A DNA stretch of 64,000 nt from Alphaproteobacteria bacterium (GCA_020851015.1 JADZDN010000104.1:12549-76548); one strand, 5' to 3'. Positions 39,525 through 49,029 are shown, numbered from the stretch's first letter. Notes: generated by a model from the letters alone, not told the origin. Program-made: numbers and translations.

Positions 39525-41777
39525 ATGGCCCCAGCAACAACCCCTCGGCTTGCGATCATCGGCTGTGGCGCGCTTGTCGACCATCACCTGAGTCTCGCCT
39601 TGCGTCGGATCGGATGGCTGCCCAGGGTGCTGGTCGACACCTCGCCGCAGCGCATCGACGTCGTCGCGCGCAAGTTCGGCAGCCGGTGCAAGGGTGCGAT
39701 CAAGGCCCCGGAGTGGCAGTCCGTGGCCGGCGAGTTCGACGCGGCGATCGTCGCTGTTCCGCCATCGCTGCATGGAAAGATCGGCGCGAGCCTGGCCGAG
39801 GCCGGCAAGCACGTGTTCATGGAAAAGCCGTTAGCCACCACGGCGGATCAATGCTGGACGATGATCGCCGCCGCGGAGCGCAGCAAGGTCACGCTGTCGG
39901 TTGGCCTGCTGCGGCGCTATCTGCAAGTCGCGCGCTGGACCAAGGCGCTGCTGGAGGCCGGCATCCTCGGCGATTTCGTCCGCTTCGAGGCGCGCGAGGG
40001 CTTCGTCTTCAACTGGGACATCAGCACAATCGGCATGATCCAGCCGCAGCTGGCCGGCGGCGGCGTGCTGATCGACACGGGAGCCCACACGATCGACCTG
40101 CTGCGGTGGTGGCTGGGCGACCTGACTCTGGTCGGCTATCGCGACGACAACAGGGGCGGAGTCGAGGCGGACTGCATCGTCGATTGCCGTCTGGCCAATG
40201 GCGCGACCGGATCGATCGAGCTTAGCCGCACGCGCGAACTGAGCAACACGCTGCGCATCGAAGGCACCAAGGGGTTCGTCGAGGTTCATCTCTACAAGAA
40301 CGAGGTTCGGGCGGCCTCCCCCAACGTGCTGGCGTTCCGGGCCGACGGCGTCGGTGTCACCGACATGAAGCAGCAGTTCTTCGCCGAGCTGTTCGACGCC
40401 GAATTGAAGGATTTCCTGACCAGCGCCTCGGGCACCACCACGGTCGGCGTCGCCGGCCGCGCGGCGGTGGACTCGGTAGCGCTGATTGAACAGTGCTATG
40501 CCGCGCGCGAGCCGCTGTTGATGCCTTGGCAAGGGTCGCCGACGGCGGCCACCGCACCGCGATCGGATCGGCCTCGTCTTCCTGCCGGCAGCAAAGTGCT
40601 GATCACGGGAGCAACCGGGTTCATCGGCGGCCGGCTGGCCGAGCAGCTTGTCCAGGAGCATGGCGCGCAGGTTCGCTGCCTTGTCCGCAATCTCGGCCGA
40701 TCGACGCGCCTCGCTCGCATGCCGGTCGAACTGATTCAGGCCGACCTCGCCGACGCTGCCCAGATCGACGCAGCGGTGCGCGGCGTGGACTACGTATTCC
40801 ACTGTGCCTATGACGTCCGCTCGCGCAAGCAAAACGTGGACGCGGTGGCAAACCTGCTGCAGTCCTGCAAGAGGCACGCCGTGCGGCGGTTCGTCCATGT
40901 AAGCACCTTCTCGGTCTACGAGCCGTTCCCGGACGGCGTTGTTTCGGAAGCGACGCCGGCCGGCGACCGGGCATGGGTCTATGTCAACACCAAGCTCGAC
41001 CTCGAAAAGGCCGTGCTCGGCGCCGCGCGGTCGGAGGGCGTACCGGCGACGATCATTCAGCCGGCGATCGTCTATGGGCCGTTCTGCCAGCCCTGGACGA
41101 ACGCCCCCGCCGAGATGCTGATCTACGGCAATGTCGTTCTGCCCGAACGCGCGGATGGGCTGTGCAATGCCGTCTACATCGACGACCTGACCGATGGCAT
41201 GCTGCGCGCCGCCATCGACACCGCGGCGATCGGCGAGCGCTTCGTCATTTCCGGCCCCCGACCGGTGACGTGGAGCGCGTTCTTCACCGAGTTCGCCAGT
41301 GCATTGAACACCGCGCCACCGCAGTTCTGGCCAAAGGAAGAGATAGCCAAGACCAACTATGGCCTAGTCCATGACGTCCGCATGGTGCTGTCCAATCCGA
41401 AGATGATCATCCAGATCATCGTTCGCTGGCCGCCGGCGCGGCGCGCGCTGCAGGCCGGCCTCGACTCGATGCCGCCGCCGCTCCGCAAGCTGGTGATGAC
41501 CCGCTATTTCGGCGGCGGCGGCCGCCGCATCGGCCAGGACTTCCTGCCCGACAAGCAGAAGCTTGCCCTGTACACGGCCAAGCCGGTGGTGTCGAACGAG
41601 AAGGCGGAGAGACTCCTGGGCTATCGGCCACGCTTCGATTTCAAGGATGGCATGGCCGCCACCAGGCGCTATCTCGAATGGGCCTATGGCGATACGAGCC
41701 GCTACGTGAAAACGCAGCGCGCACCCGTGGCGTCGGCCGCGATAAGCCCGGCCGCGGGCTTTGCCAGTGCAGACTAG
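39525..41777 (+). CDS. Fused Gfo/Idh/MocA oxidoreductase and extended SDR epimerase
   Basis: A 750-aa two-domain enzyme starting at ATG 39525. Residues 1 to about 335 form a Gfo/Idh/MocA dehydrogenase: RLAIIGCGALVDHHL binds NAD(P), KHVFMEKPLATTADQ holds the conserved EKP lysine, and GGGVLIDTGAHTIDLLRWW holds the catalytic D-x-G-x-H pattern. From about 355 a second Rossmann domain starts, KVLITGATGFIGGRLAEQLV, with VHVSTFSVYEP, the YxxxK pair in YVNTKLDLEKA (about 485-489) and QPAIVYGPFCQPW, an extended SDR of the 3-beta-HSD-like type. The linker is short. I see no internal stop or ribosome site, so this is a true fusion. It probably makes an unusual sugar in two redox/epimer steps. Confidence 0.88.
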   Translation: MAPATTPRLAIIGCGALVDHHLSLALRRIGWLPRVLVDTSPQRIDVVARKFGSRCKGAIKAPEWQSVAGEFDAAIVAVPPSLHGKIGASLAEAGKHVFMEKPLATTADQCWTMIAAAERSKVTLSVGLLRRYLQVARWTKALLEAGILGDFVRFEAREGFVFNWDISTIGMIQPQLAGGGVLIDTGAHTIDLLRWWLGDLTLVGYRDDNRGGVEADCIVDCRLANGATGSIELSRTRELSNTLRIEGTKGFVEVHLYKNEVRAASPNVLAFRADGVGVTDMKQQFFAELFDAELKDFLTSASGTTTVGVAGRAAVDSVALIEQCYAAREPLLMPWQGSPTAATAPRSDRPRLPAGSKVLITGATGFIGGRLAEQLVQEHGAQVRCLVRNLGRSTRLARMPVELIQADLADAAQIDAAVRGVDYVFHCAYDVRSRKQNVDAVANLLQSCKRHAVRRFVHVSTFSVYEPFPDGVVSEATPAGDRAWVYVNTKLDLEKAVLGAARSEGVPATIIQPAIVYGPFCQPWTNAPAEMLIYGNVVLPERADGLCNAVYIDDLTDGMLRAAIDTAAIGERFVISGPRPVTWSAFFTEFASALNTAPPQFWPKEEIAKTNYGLVHDVRMVLSNPKMIIQIIVRWPPARRALQAGLDSMPPPLRKLVMTRYFGGGGRRIGQDFLPDKQKLALYTAKPVVSNEKAERLLGYRPRFDFKDGMAATRRYLEWAYGDTSRYVKTQRAPVASAAISPAAGFASAD

Positions 41778-43008
41778 AGGCACCTTCCTTCGCGCATCCT
41801 GGACCCTGGCCGATCAGGGTATCGCCAGCCTCGGCGCTTTTCTCGCCAATATCTGCCTGGCCCGGCAGCTCGCCGCCGAGGAATACGGCATCTTCGCCCT
41901 GCTGTTGGGCGGCGCGCTGGGGCTTCAGGTCGTCATGTCGTCGCTGATCTTCTATCCGTTGTCCGTGCGCCTGGCCGTCGCCGAGGGCGACCGGCATGGC
42001 CGGTTGACCCTTGCGAGCCTGGTACTGGCCCTGGCGGGTAGCGTTCTTCTGGCGACCGTGCTGGGGCTGGTACTGCTCGTCTTTGGCCGCGGCGACCTGG
42101 CGCTCTTCGCCGCGGTGTGGTTCGTCCTGTGGCAGACGCAGGAGGCGATGCGGCGCTGCCTGTTCGCCAATTTCCGCCACCAGACCGCGATCGCCGGCGA
42201 TTCGATCACCTACCTCGGCCAGGTCGCGCTGATCGTCATGCTGAGCGTGAAGGACGCGCTCTCCTTGCCCAACGCGCTGGCCGCAATGGCCTTCTCGTCG
42301 GCGCTGGGCGCGCTCATTCAGTTCCGCCAGCTTGGTCTTGCCGGGCGGGGGTCGCTGAACTTGCCCGAGGTGATCAAGGACTATTGGTCGCTTGGCAGCT
42401 GGTCGCTCGCCAACAATCTGATGTCCCTCGTACGCGTCCAGTCGCTGCCCTGGGCCCTTGCGGCATCACAGGGCGCGGCGGCCGCGGCCTTGTTCCAGGC
42501 GTCGCTGAACGTCGTCAACCTGGCCAACCCGATCATACTCGGCCTGTGCAACGTGATCCCGCAGGCGGCGGCCCACGCGCATGCCCATGGCCGGGAGCGC
42601 GCGTGGCAATCGGCGCGGGCCTACGCTTTCCTGGGGGCGGTACCGACCTTCGTCTACTATGCCGCGGCGTTGATCGCGCCCGGGATCATCCTGCACATCT
42701 TCTATGGCAGCCAGACGGCGTATCTCGGCCTGGACACGCCGGTTCGCCTTCTGGTCGCGGCATGGATCCTTGCCTATGCGGTCGACATGATCTGCTCGTA
42801 CCTGCACGGCATCGAGGCGGCGCGAATTGCCCTTGTAATCAACGCCCTCGGCATGCTGGCCGCGGCGCTGCTGGCATGGCCTCTCACTCACGCATTCGGT
42901 CTCGTCGGCAGCTGCATCGCGTTGCTCGGCGCAAACCTGGTGCGCTTCGCCTACTCCCAACTCACCCTGGCACGGATGACGAGCGATGAACGACCTCGGC
43001 TCGCTTAG
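41767..43008 (+). CDS. Wzx-type oligosaccharide flippase
   Basis: Polytopic inner-membrane protein of the polysaccharide transporter (MATE/PST) superfamily, about 413 aa, which flips lipid-linked repeat units to the periplasm. The N-terminus is RGTFLRASWTLADQGIASLG, the usual Wzx opening, followed by about 12 hydrophobic helices, for example LLGGALGLQVVMSSLIFYPL and LALAGSVLLATVLGLVLLVF. The start is uncertain: GTG 41767 is chosen, TTG 41761 is possible, and either overlaps the end of the fusion gene. Its 3' end overlaps the next gene by 23 bases. Confidence 0.87.
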   Translation: MQTRGTFLRASWTLADQGIASLGAFLANICLARQLAAEEYGIFALLLGGALGLQVVMSSLIFYPLSVRLAVAEGDRHGRLTLASLVLALAGSVLLATVLGLVLLVFGRGDLALFAAVWFVLWQTQEAMRRCLFANFRHQTAIAGDSITYLGQVALIVMLSVKDALSLPNALAAMAFSSALGALIQFRQLGLAGRGSLNLPEVIKDYWSLGSWSLANNLMSLVRVQSLPWALAASQGAAAAALFQASLNVVNLANPIILGLCNVIPQAAAHAHAHGRERAWQSARAYAFLGAVPTFVYYAAALIAPGIILHIFYGSQTAYLGLDTPVRLLVAAWILAYAVDMICSYLHGIEAARIALVINALGMLAAALLAWPLTHAFGLVGSCIALLGANLVRFAYSQLTLARMTSDERPRLA

Positions 43009-44254
43009 CCTGCGCGACAATGCGGCGATCCTGGCTGGCCGGGAGCAGACGCCGCCGCTCGACATCCGCCACATCATCATCGGCCACTGCAAGGGCCATC
43101 CGTTGCAGGCGAACGGCGTCTACACGGTTGCGCGGCAGTTCGTGCGCGAGCAACTCGGCGCGGGCGAGAGCGCCAAGCTGTTCTATCTGCGTAACGGGCC
43201 AGCGGAGCCCGGCGACCAGCCGATCGACGTGCCGTCCCAGATCCTGCCGCTCAACGGCGTCAAGCTGCGCGGGCATGCCGTCACGCTCGCGCCCAAGGTG
43301 ATGGGGGCGCTGCTGGCCGGAACGACGCGGAACACGATCTTTCACGTTCACGGGGGGCGCGAGCCGCTCCTGCTTTACCTGACAGCGATGTTGCGCAAGC
43401 GCCATGTGCCCTATGCGCTGACCGTACACGGCCGCTACTCGCATATCTTCGACCAGCATGCGCGGATCACGCGCCGCGTTCCGGCGCTCTACCTTCGCGT
43501 GATCGAGCGGCAGGTTCTGCAGCACGCGCAGTTCGTCCACGCGGCTTGCCCGCAGGAACGCGAAATCGTCAAGGTCGTGGCGCCAGGCGCCCGGGTCGAG
43601 ATAGTCGGAAACGCCGCCTATTCGAGCCGGCTGGATGGAGCGCCGGCGTCACCCCGCCGCGCCGGACCGTCCGCGCAATTCCCGCGCTTCGGCTTCTGCG
43701 GGCGCTACGAGGTCGAGCACAAGGGGCTAGACCTGCTCATCGAAGGCTTTGCCGCCTATCGCAAGGCCGGCGGCAAGGGGCAACTCGAATTGATCGGGAC
43801 CGGTCCTGCGCGCGAGAGCCTCGCGGTCCTGGCCGGGAGGCTGCAGCTCGACGAGTCGATCACCGTGCGCGGTCCCGCGTTCGGCGCGGAGAAGGCCAGA
43901 GCGCTGAACACCTGGGACTTCTTCGTGATGCCCTCGCGATTCGACGTGATGCCCACAGCGGGGCTGGAAGCCGCGCTGTTCGGCTTGCCGCTGATCGTTT
44001 CGGCGCCGACCAATCTGCAGGATGAGGTCAATCGGTTCGGCAGCGGTCTGCCTATTTCCGCCTTGTCTCCAGCGGCCGTTGCACGCGCGCTGTTCCAGGC
44101 CGAAGGTCTCCGTGCGGAGGAATGGGCGCGCATGTCGCACGCCGCCTTCCAGATGGCGGCGTCGATCGGCGATTGGAGCGTGGCCTCCGATCGTTTGCTC
44201 GATCTCTATCAACGACGCGACGCGGGCCTCCGCACAGGCAACCACGGGAGCTGA
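42986..44254 (+). CDS. Glycosyltransferase family 4 (GT-B fold)
   Basis: Cytoplasmic GT4 enzyme, 422 aa. Features are GHCKGHPLQANGVYTVARQF, FHVHGGREPLLLYLTAMLRK, PYALTVHGRYSHIFDQHA, FGFCGRYEVEHKGLDLLIEG, LELIGTGPARESL and DFFVMPSRFDVMPTAGLEAA, the donor-binding region, here with D and M residues around the usual EG. It overlaps the flippase gene by 23 bases and the acyltransferase start by one base, so it is tightly co-translated. It adds one sugar of the repeat unit. Confidence 0.92.
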   Translation: MNDLGSLSLRDNAAILAGREQTPPLDIRHIIIGHCKGHPLQANGVYTVARQFVREQLGAGESAKLFYLRNGPAEPGDQPIDVPSQILPLNGVKLRGHAVTLAPKVMGALLAGTTRNTIFHVHGGREPLLLYLTAMLRKRHVPYALTVHGRYSHIFDQHARITRRVPALYLRVIERQVLQHAQFVHAACPQEREIVKVVAPGARVEIVGNAAYSSRLDGAPASPRRAGPSAQFPRFGFCGRYEVEHKGLDLLIEGFAAYRKAGGKGQLELIGTGPARESLAVLAGRLQLDESITVRGPAFGAEKARALNTWDFFVMPSRFDVMPTAGLEAALFGLPLIVSAPTNLQDEVNRFGSGLPISALSPAAVARALFQAEGLRAEEWARMSHAAFQMAASIGDWSVASDRLLDLYQRRDAGLRTGNHGS

Positions 44255-45360
44255 TGATGGCGACCGAAACCAGGAACGACATTCAGTGGCTGCGATGCAT
44301 TGCCGCCCTGGAGGTCGTGGTGTGGCATTCGGACCTCATCGTCAAGCACTTCTCCGGCAGCCTGGTCGCCCAATCGTCCTGGCAACCGCTGGGCGGCATC
44401 GGCGTCGAGCTGTTCTTCATCGTGTCGGGCTACGTGATCTGCATGCGCGCCCCGCATTATCGGACGGGACTGGCGTTCCTGCGCTCGCGCGTGTACCGCC
44501 TGTTTCCGCTCTACTGGATGTTCACCACCCTCGTCATTCTGGCTTTTTTCCTGAACAGGAGCTGGAAGCTGCACGGACTCGAGCTGACGCCGGACCTCGC
44601 GCTCCGCTCCTACCTGATCCTCCCGCAGCAAGGCCAGCCGATCCTCGGCGTGGGTTGGACGCTGGAGCACGAGATGGTGTTCTACGCCTTCGTCGCGCTT
44701 TGGATGCTGCTGCCCTTCGGCATGAGATCGCGTCCGCGCATCGGCTTCGGCGTGGCGATGTCCGCACTCGGGCTGAGCGGATTCTTTTACGGGACCGGAC
44801 CCAATGGGCATGCCTGGGATTTTCACCTTGCCAGTCCCTATCTTCTTGTCTTCGCGTTCGGCTGGCTTGCCCGGCTGGTCGACGAGCTGAGGCCGGGTTG
44901 GCGCGGCGCGGCGCTGCTCGGCTTCTTTCTGGGCGTCGTCGCGGTCGGCGCGGGGCTCGGCGACCAGCAGGAAAATCCGCTCGCGTTGCGGTTCGGCCTT
45001 TCCGCCGGGTTCTTCTTCGTCGTCTGGCGGGCGGAGCGGGTTTTCCGGATCGACCATTGGATCAACCGCGCGGCGGCGAAAATCGGCGATGCGTCCTACA
45101 GCCTCTATTTGTCGCACTGGTTCGTCCTGTCGATCCTCGGCAAGGCGCTGGGAACGCTGACGCTGCCGCCGAGCCTCGCAATCGTCGTGCGCCTCTGCGG
45201 AATCGCCCTGTGCGTGGCCGTCGGGCAGGCACTCTTCATGTGGCTTGAGAAGCCGATCGATCGCATGCTGCGTGGCGGCCGCGGCAAGCCCGCGTTGCAC
45301 CTGCGTCGACGGCCAGCGATGCCGGGCCTACCGAGCCCGGTCACGGCCGCGGAGCGCTGA
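44254..45360 (+). CDS. Acyltransferase family 3 membrane protein
   Basis: Inner-membrane acyltransferase of the OafA/ExoZ type, 368 aa, which attaches acetyl or a related group to sugars of a surface polymer. It starts RNDIQWLRCIAALEVVVWHS with the conserved His, then GGIGVELFFIVSGYVICMRA, FLRSRVYRLFPLYWMFTTLV and GVGWTLEHEMVFYAFVALWM, the last carrying the conserved W-x-L-E-x-E-like motif, and about ten helices in all. Two ATG codons at 44254 and 44257 are possible; the second has better spacing from GGGAG. Confidence 0.92.
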   Translation: MMATETRNDIQWLRCIAALEVVVWHSDLIVKHFSGSLVAQSSWQPLGGIGVELFFIVSGYVICMRAPHYRTGLAFLRSRVYRLFPLYWMFTTLVILAFFLNRSWKLHGLELTPDLALRSYLILPQQGQPILGVGWTLEHEMVFYAFVALWMLLPFGMRSRPRIGFGVAMSALGLSGFFYGTGPNGHAWDFHLASPYLLVFAFGWLARLVDELRPGWRGAALLGFFLGVVAVGAGLGDQQENPLALRFGLSAGFFFVVWRAERVFRIDHWINRAAAKIGDASYSLYLSHWFVLSILGKALGTLTLPPSLAIVVRLCGIALCVAVGQALFMWLEKPIDRMLRGGRGKPALHLRRRPAMPGLPSPVTAAER

Positions 45361-45368
45361 GCTTCCGC

Positions 45369-46781
45369 GTGGCCTACGCGTCGGCAATTGCGCCCGAGGC
45401 GCGCTTGCGGCGTCCAAGCGCGCTGGACTCGTATTTCTGGCTTCTGTGCCTCTCGCTGGGCGGCTATGCCATCCTGGGCAAGGGCTATGCATATGTGGGC
45501 CTGCCGCCCGTCCTTATCGGCGAGGTTCTGCTCGTCGCCGGGGTTGCCGTCGTCCTGAAAAGCGGCTGTGCGGTTGCCATCCTGACAACGCCTGCAAGCC
45601 AGCTGCTTCTGGCCATGATCGTCCTGGTGACCTTTCGCGTCGTTGACGCTATCGATGTCCATGGGTTGAACGCCCTTCGCGACAGCGTGATCGTGCTCTA
45701 TGGCGTCTTTGCCTTCGCCGTCGCCGCCCTGCTGCTCGACAGGCCGGCGCGGATCCGATGGGCCTTGTCCGCCTACGGCCGGTTCGCGCTGGTTTTCGGA
45801 GTCATTGGCGGCACGCTGACCCATTTGACCCAGCAGCTTCGCGGCCAGATCCCCGTGTGGCCAACCTCCGGAACGGCGATGCTGGACGTCAGGGCCGGCG
45901 AAACCGGCGTTCACCTTGCCGGGGTGGCGATATTCGCGCTGCTCGGATTCCGCAAGTATTCGCCGGCATGGGTGCTTGCCTTGATGCTGGGCATCCTCCT
46001 GGTGACCCCGAGCCGCGGCGGAATGCTGGCCTGCGTCATTCCGATTGCCTGCGCCGTGGTCGCCAGCGGCCAGGTGCGGCGCTTCATGCCGATGCTGCTC
46101 CTGGTCCTGGGGATGTTTTTCGCCCTCTACGCCGCGGGGCTCGAGATCCAGGCGGGCGAACGCACCGTCGGTCCACAGCAGGTACTGGACGGTCTGGAAA
46201 GTCTGATCGGCACCAGCAACGCATCCAATCTCGACGGCACCAAGATGTGGCGGCTGCGGTGGTGGCAGGCCATCCGGGACTACACGTTCGACGGACCCTA
46301 TTTCTGGACCGGCAAGGGCTTCGGCATGAGCCTCGCCGAGGTCGACGGTTTCCTGGTCGGCCTTGAATTCGGCGGGCCGCCCCTGCGCAGCCCGCACAAC
46401 GGGCACATGACGATCCTCGCACGCATGGGCGTACCCGGGCTGGTGCTGTGGGCGGTGACGCTCGTCGCCTGGTTCGCCATGATGGCGCGGGGCATGCTGC
46501 TGGCGCGAAGCCTCGGCGACCGGCAGTGGTACAACCTGTTCCTGTGGATCGCGTGCTACGGTCTGTCGATCATCATCGATGCAACGTTCGATGTCGCGCT
46601 CGAAGGGCCGATGGTGGGCATATGGTTCTGGTGCGTTTTCGGTTTCGGGGTCGGCGCGACCATGATCTATCGCGCGATGGTCGACCGCGGGCGGATGACG
46701 ACGCCGCCCGTGCCGCGCGATGCGCCCCTGGTCGTGCCACAGGGCCTCATGGCGCCCGGAGCCAGGCGCATGAGCCTCTAG
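45369..46781 (+). CDS. Wzy-type polysaccharide polymerase (O-antigen ligase/polymerase family)
   Basis: Polytopic inner-membrane protein, 470 aa, of the O-antigen polymerase/ligase superfamily, which joins repeat units in the periplasm. About 11-12 hydrophobic helices are visible. The large periplasmic loop lies near residues 270-345, followed by the family signature RSPHNGHMTILARMGVPGLV. An arginine-bearing TPSRGGMLACVIP lies before the loop. The start is GTG 45369, eight bases after the acyltransferase stop. In a locus with Wzx, Wza and Wzz-like proteins a polymerase role is more likely than ligase. Confidence 0.88.
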   Translation: MAYASAIAPEARLRRPSALDSYFWLLCLSLGGYAILGKGYAYVGLPPVLIGEVLLVAGVAVVLKSGCAVAILTTPASQLLLAMIVLVTFRVVDAIDVHGLNALRDSVIVLYGVFAFAVAALLLDRPARIRWALSAYGRFALVFGVIGGTLTHLTQQLRGQIPVWPTSGTAMLDVRAGETGVHLAGVAIFALLGFRKYSPAWVLALMLGILLVTPSRGGMLACVIPIACAVVASGQVRRFMPMLLLVLGMFFALYAAGLEIQAGERTVGPQQVLDGLESLIGTSNASNLDGTKMWRLRWWQAIRDYTFDGPYFWTGKGFGMSLAEVDGFLVGLEFGGPPLRSPHNGHMTILARMGVPGLVLWAVTLVAWFAMMARGMLLARSLGDRQWYNLFLWIACYGLSIIIDATFDVALEGPMVGIWFWCVFGFGVGATMIYRAMVDRGRMTTPPVPRDAPLVVPQGLMAPGARRMSL

Positions 46782-46783
46782 CC

Positions 46784-48241
46784 TTGCCGCGCAAGCGTAG
46801 CCGCTTCCCTGCCTCGCTTGCGGCCGGCTCGCTCGCCGCGATGCTGGCGGTGGCGCCGCCGGCCGATGCCGCATGCCCGCCCGACGCCATCCGCGTACCC
46901 GTCGGCGCATCGCTGCAGGCGATCGCGGATCGCGCGGGACCCGGCGCAAGTTTCTGCATCGAGCCCGGCGTCCATCGCCTGCAGACCGTCGAGGCCCAGG
47001 CCGGACAGCGTTTCCACGGCGCGGCGGGCAGCGTGCTCAACGGGGCCAGCATCCTGACGGAATTCAGCCGCGATGGAGCCCTCTGGACGACCGCTCCGCT
47101 TCGCCTGGATGCGACGCGGCGCGGCCAATGCATCCGGGGGCGCGAATCCTGCGCCGTCGCCCAGGGCTTCTTCATCGACGGCCGGCCGCTGATGCAGGTC
47201 GAGCGACGAAGCGAGGTGTCGCCCGGGCGCTTCTTCGCCGATTTCGCCGCCGGCAGGATCGTCTTCGCCGACGACCCGCGTGGAAGCCTGGTGGAGCTTG
47301 CCACGTCCAGCTTCGCCATTCATGGCCGCGCCCCCAACGTACTGGTGGAGGGGCTGGTGATCGAGAAATATCGCAACCCGCCGCAGCACGGCGCGGTGCA
47401 GGGCGAGAACGCCGAGGGATGGAAGGTTCTCGACAGCGAACTGCGCTTCAATCGTGGCGCCGGCGTCGCGGTGGGCCGGAATGGCGCCATCATCCGGTGC
47501 GACATCCACCACAACGGGCAGCAGGGCGCCACGGCGGGCGGCCGGGACATCCTGGTCGAGGACAACACGATCCGGGAAAACAACATCTACGGATTCGACC
47601 CGGAATGGGAAGCGGGCGGCGTGAAAATAACCGAGAGCGCTTCCGTCGTGTTCCGCGGCAACCGCGTCTTGCGCAACGGCGGGCCGGGGCTGTGGTGCGA
47701 CGAATCCTGCCGCGACGTGCTGTTCGAGCGCAACACGGTCGAGTACAACACGGGTCCCGGCATATTCTTCGAGATTTCGTCCGGCGCGGTCATCCGCGGC
47801 AACCGGCTGCGCGAGAATGGCCGTGGCCAGCCGACATGGTTCTGGGGCGCGGACATACAGATCGCGGCGTCGGAGTCCGTCGAGGCATACGACAACGTGG
47901 TGACGGTCAGGCCCGGCGGCCGCGCCATCATGCTGATCGACCAGAACCGCCCCGCCGCGCGGGGCGGCTACCACAAGACCCGCTGGAACCGCGTGTACCG
48001 CAATGAGGTCGTTTTCCTGGGCGAGGGCGCGGCTGGCGGCGCGTCGGACGCGCGCCCGGGCGCGGAGAATTTCGGCATCATCCAGGCGGGCGGCAATTCC
48101 TTCGACCGCAACACCTATCGTCATGCGGGCGCGCGCGCGCCGCGCTTCGTATGGGGCGGCAACGCGCTGGACTTCGACGGATTCCGCCGCGCCGGCCAGG
48201 AGCACGGCGGCACGGTGGCGCCTGGCTCGCCTCCCGACTGA
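46784..48241 (+). CDS. Secreted right-handed parallel beta-helix protein
   Basis: About 485 aa from TTG 46784, three codon-lengths after the Wzy stop; the ribosome site is weak, so the start is tentative. A signal peptide (SLAAGSLAAMLAVAPPADAA) leads into a parallel-beta-helix body with repeated rungs: NVLVEGLVIEKY, GWKVLDSELRFNRGAGVAVG, NGAIIRCDIHHNGQQGATAG, VVFRGNRVLRNGGPGLWCDE and VLFERNTVEYNTGPGIFFEI. Such folds occur in polysaccharide lyases, C5 epimerases and some export helpers. Its place at the end of the cluster suggests it trims or modifies the polymer outside the inner membrane; catalytic residues cannot be assigned by eye. Confidence 0.83.
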   Translation: MPRKRSRFPASLAAGSLAAMLAVAPPADAACPPDAIRVPVGASLQAIADRAGPGASFCIEPGVHRLQTVEAQAGQRFHGAAGSVLNGASILTEFSRDGALWTTAPLRLDATRRGQCIRGRESCAVAQGFFIDGRPLMQVERRSEVSPGRFFADFAAGRIVFADDPRGSLVELATSSFAIHGRAPNVLVEGLVIEKYRNPPQHGAVQGENAEGWKVLDSELRFNRGAGVAVGRNGAIIRCDIHHNGQQGATAGGRDILVEDNTIRENNIYGFDPEWEAGGVKITESASVVFRGNRVLRNGGPGLWCDESCRDVLFERNTVEYNTGPGIFFEISSGAVIRGNRLRENGRGQPTWFWGADIQIAASESVEAYDNVVTVRPGGRAIMLIDQNRPAARGGYHKTRWNRVYRNEVVFLGEGAAGGASDARPGAENFGIIQAGGNSFDRNTYRHAGARAPRFVWGGNALDFDGFRRAGQEHGGTVAPGSPPD

Positions 48242-48261
48242 TGGCCGCCCGCAGGCGTCCG

Positions 48262-49029
48262 TCAGGCCCTTTCGCCGACCGGCGCGAAATCGACGACATT
48301 GCCCGCCGATTGGCGCTCGCCGGCAACGGCGAAACCGCGCGGCGGCGGCGCATTGCCCAGGTTGTGGTGCGCCCAGATCGCCGCCTGCGTGCGGTTCTTG
48401 GCCGAGATCTTGCGCAGAATGGCCTTGATGTGGACCTTCACGGTTGCTTCGGCGATATCGAACTTGCGTGCGATCAGCTTGTTGGGCTCGCCTTCCATCA
48501 GGCATTTCAGGATCTCGGACTCGCGGTCGGACAGACGGTGTCTGCCCGGCTCGACGGCCGGATCGCAGACCGGCGGCGCCTCGCCGGCCGGCCTGTCCTC
48601 GGCGTCTCGATCCCGGGCATTGTCCATCAGCGCGACCACCCCGGCCGGCAGCATGGTCTGCCCCAGCATCACCAGGTCGAGCGACTTGATCAGCGCTTCG
48701 CGGCTGATGTCCTTGAGGAAAAAGCCGCTGGCGCCGGCTTGGAACAGGGACCGCACCTCGTTGGGCGCGCAGGTCGACGCCAGGACCACCACCCGGGCGT
48801 CCGGGCTCTGCTCCTTGAAACGGCGGATTTGCTGCGCCGTGTCCTGCGACTCCCCCTCCGCGCAGATGAGCAGCAGCACCTTGCGCGACCTGGGCAGTTT
48901 CGCCTGGACCTGGTCGATCGAGGCGCCCGTTCGCGCGGCGCGGAACGGCGTATCCTTCAGGATGAGCTGCAAGCCCTCGCGAAACAACGCGCTGCGGTCG
49001 ACGATGACCGTCGTTACGGCGAGCTCCAT
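48262..49029 (-). CDS. LuxR/NarL-family regulator lacking the phosphoacceptor
   Basis: DNA-binding response-regulator-like protein, 255 aa, with GGGGG upstream of ATG 49029. The receiver-like half begins VTTVIVDRSALFREGLQLIL but the usual acidic pair is reduced to one Asp. The strand that should hold the phosphoacceptor reads KVLLLICAEGES, with no Asp. The lysine is retained in GFFLKDIS. The C-terminal LuxR HTH is intact: RHRLSDRESEILKCLMEGEP, NKLIARKFDIAEATVKVHIK, AILRKISAKNRTQAA. It converges on the beta-helix gene at the right end of the exopolysaccharide locus, mirroring the other LuxR-type regulator at the left end. Confidence 0.9.
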   Translation of the reverse strand: MELAVTTVIVDRSALFREGLQLILKDTPFRAARTGASIDQVQAKLPRSRKVLLLICAEGESQDTAQQIRRFKEQSPDARVVVLASTCAPNEVRSLFQAGASGFFLKDISREALIKSLDLVMLGQTMLPAGVVALMDNARDRDAEDRPAGEAPPVCDPAVEPGRHRLSDRESEILKCLMEGEPNKLIARKFDIAEATVKVHIKAILRKISAKNRTQAAIWAHHNLGNAPPPRGFAVAGERQSAGNVVDFAPVGERA

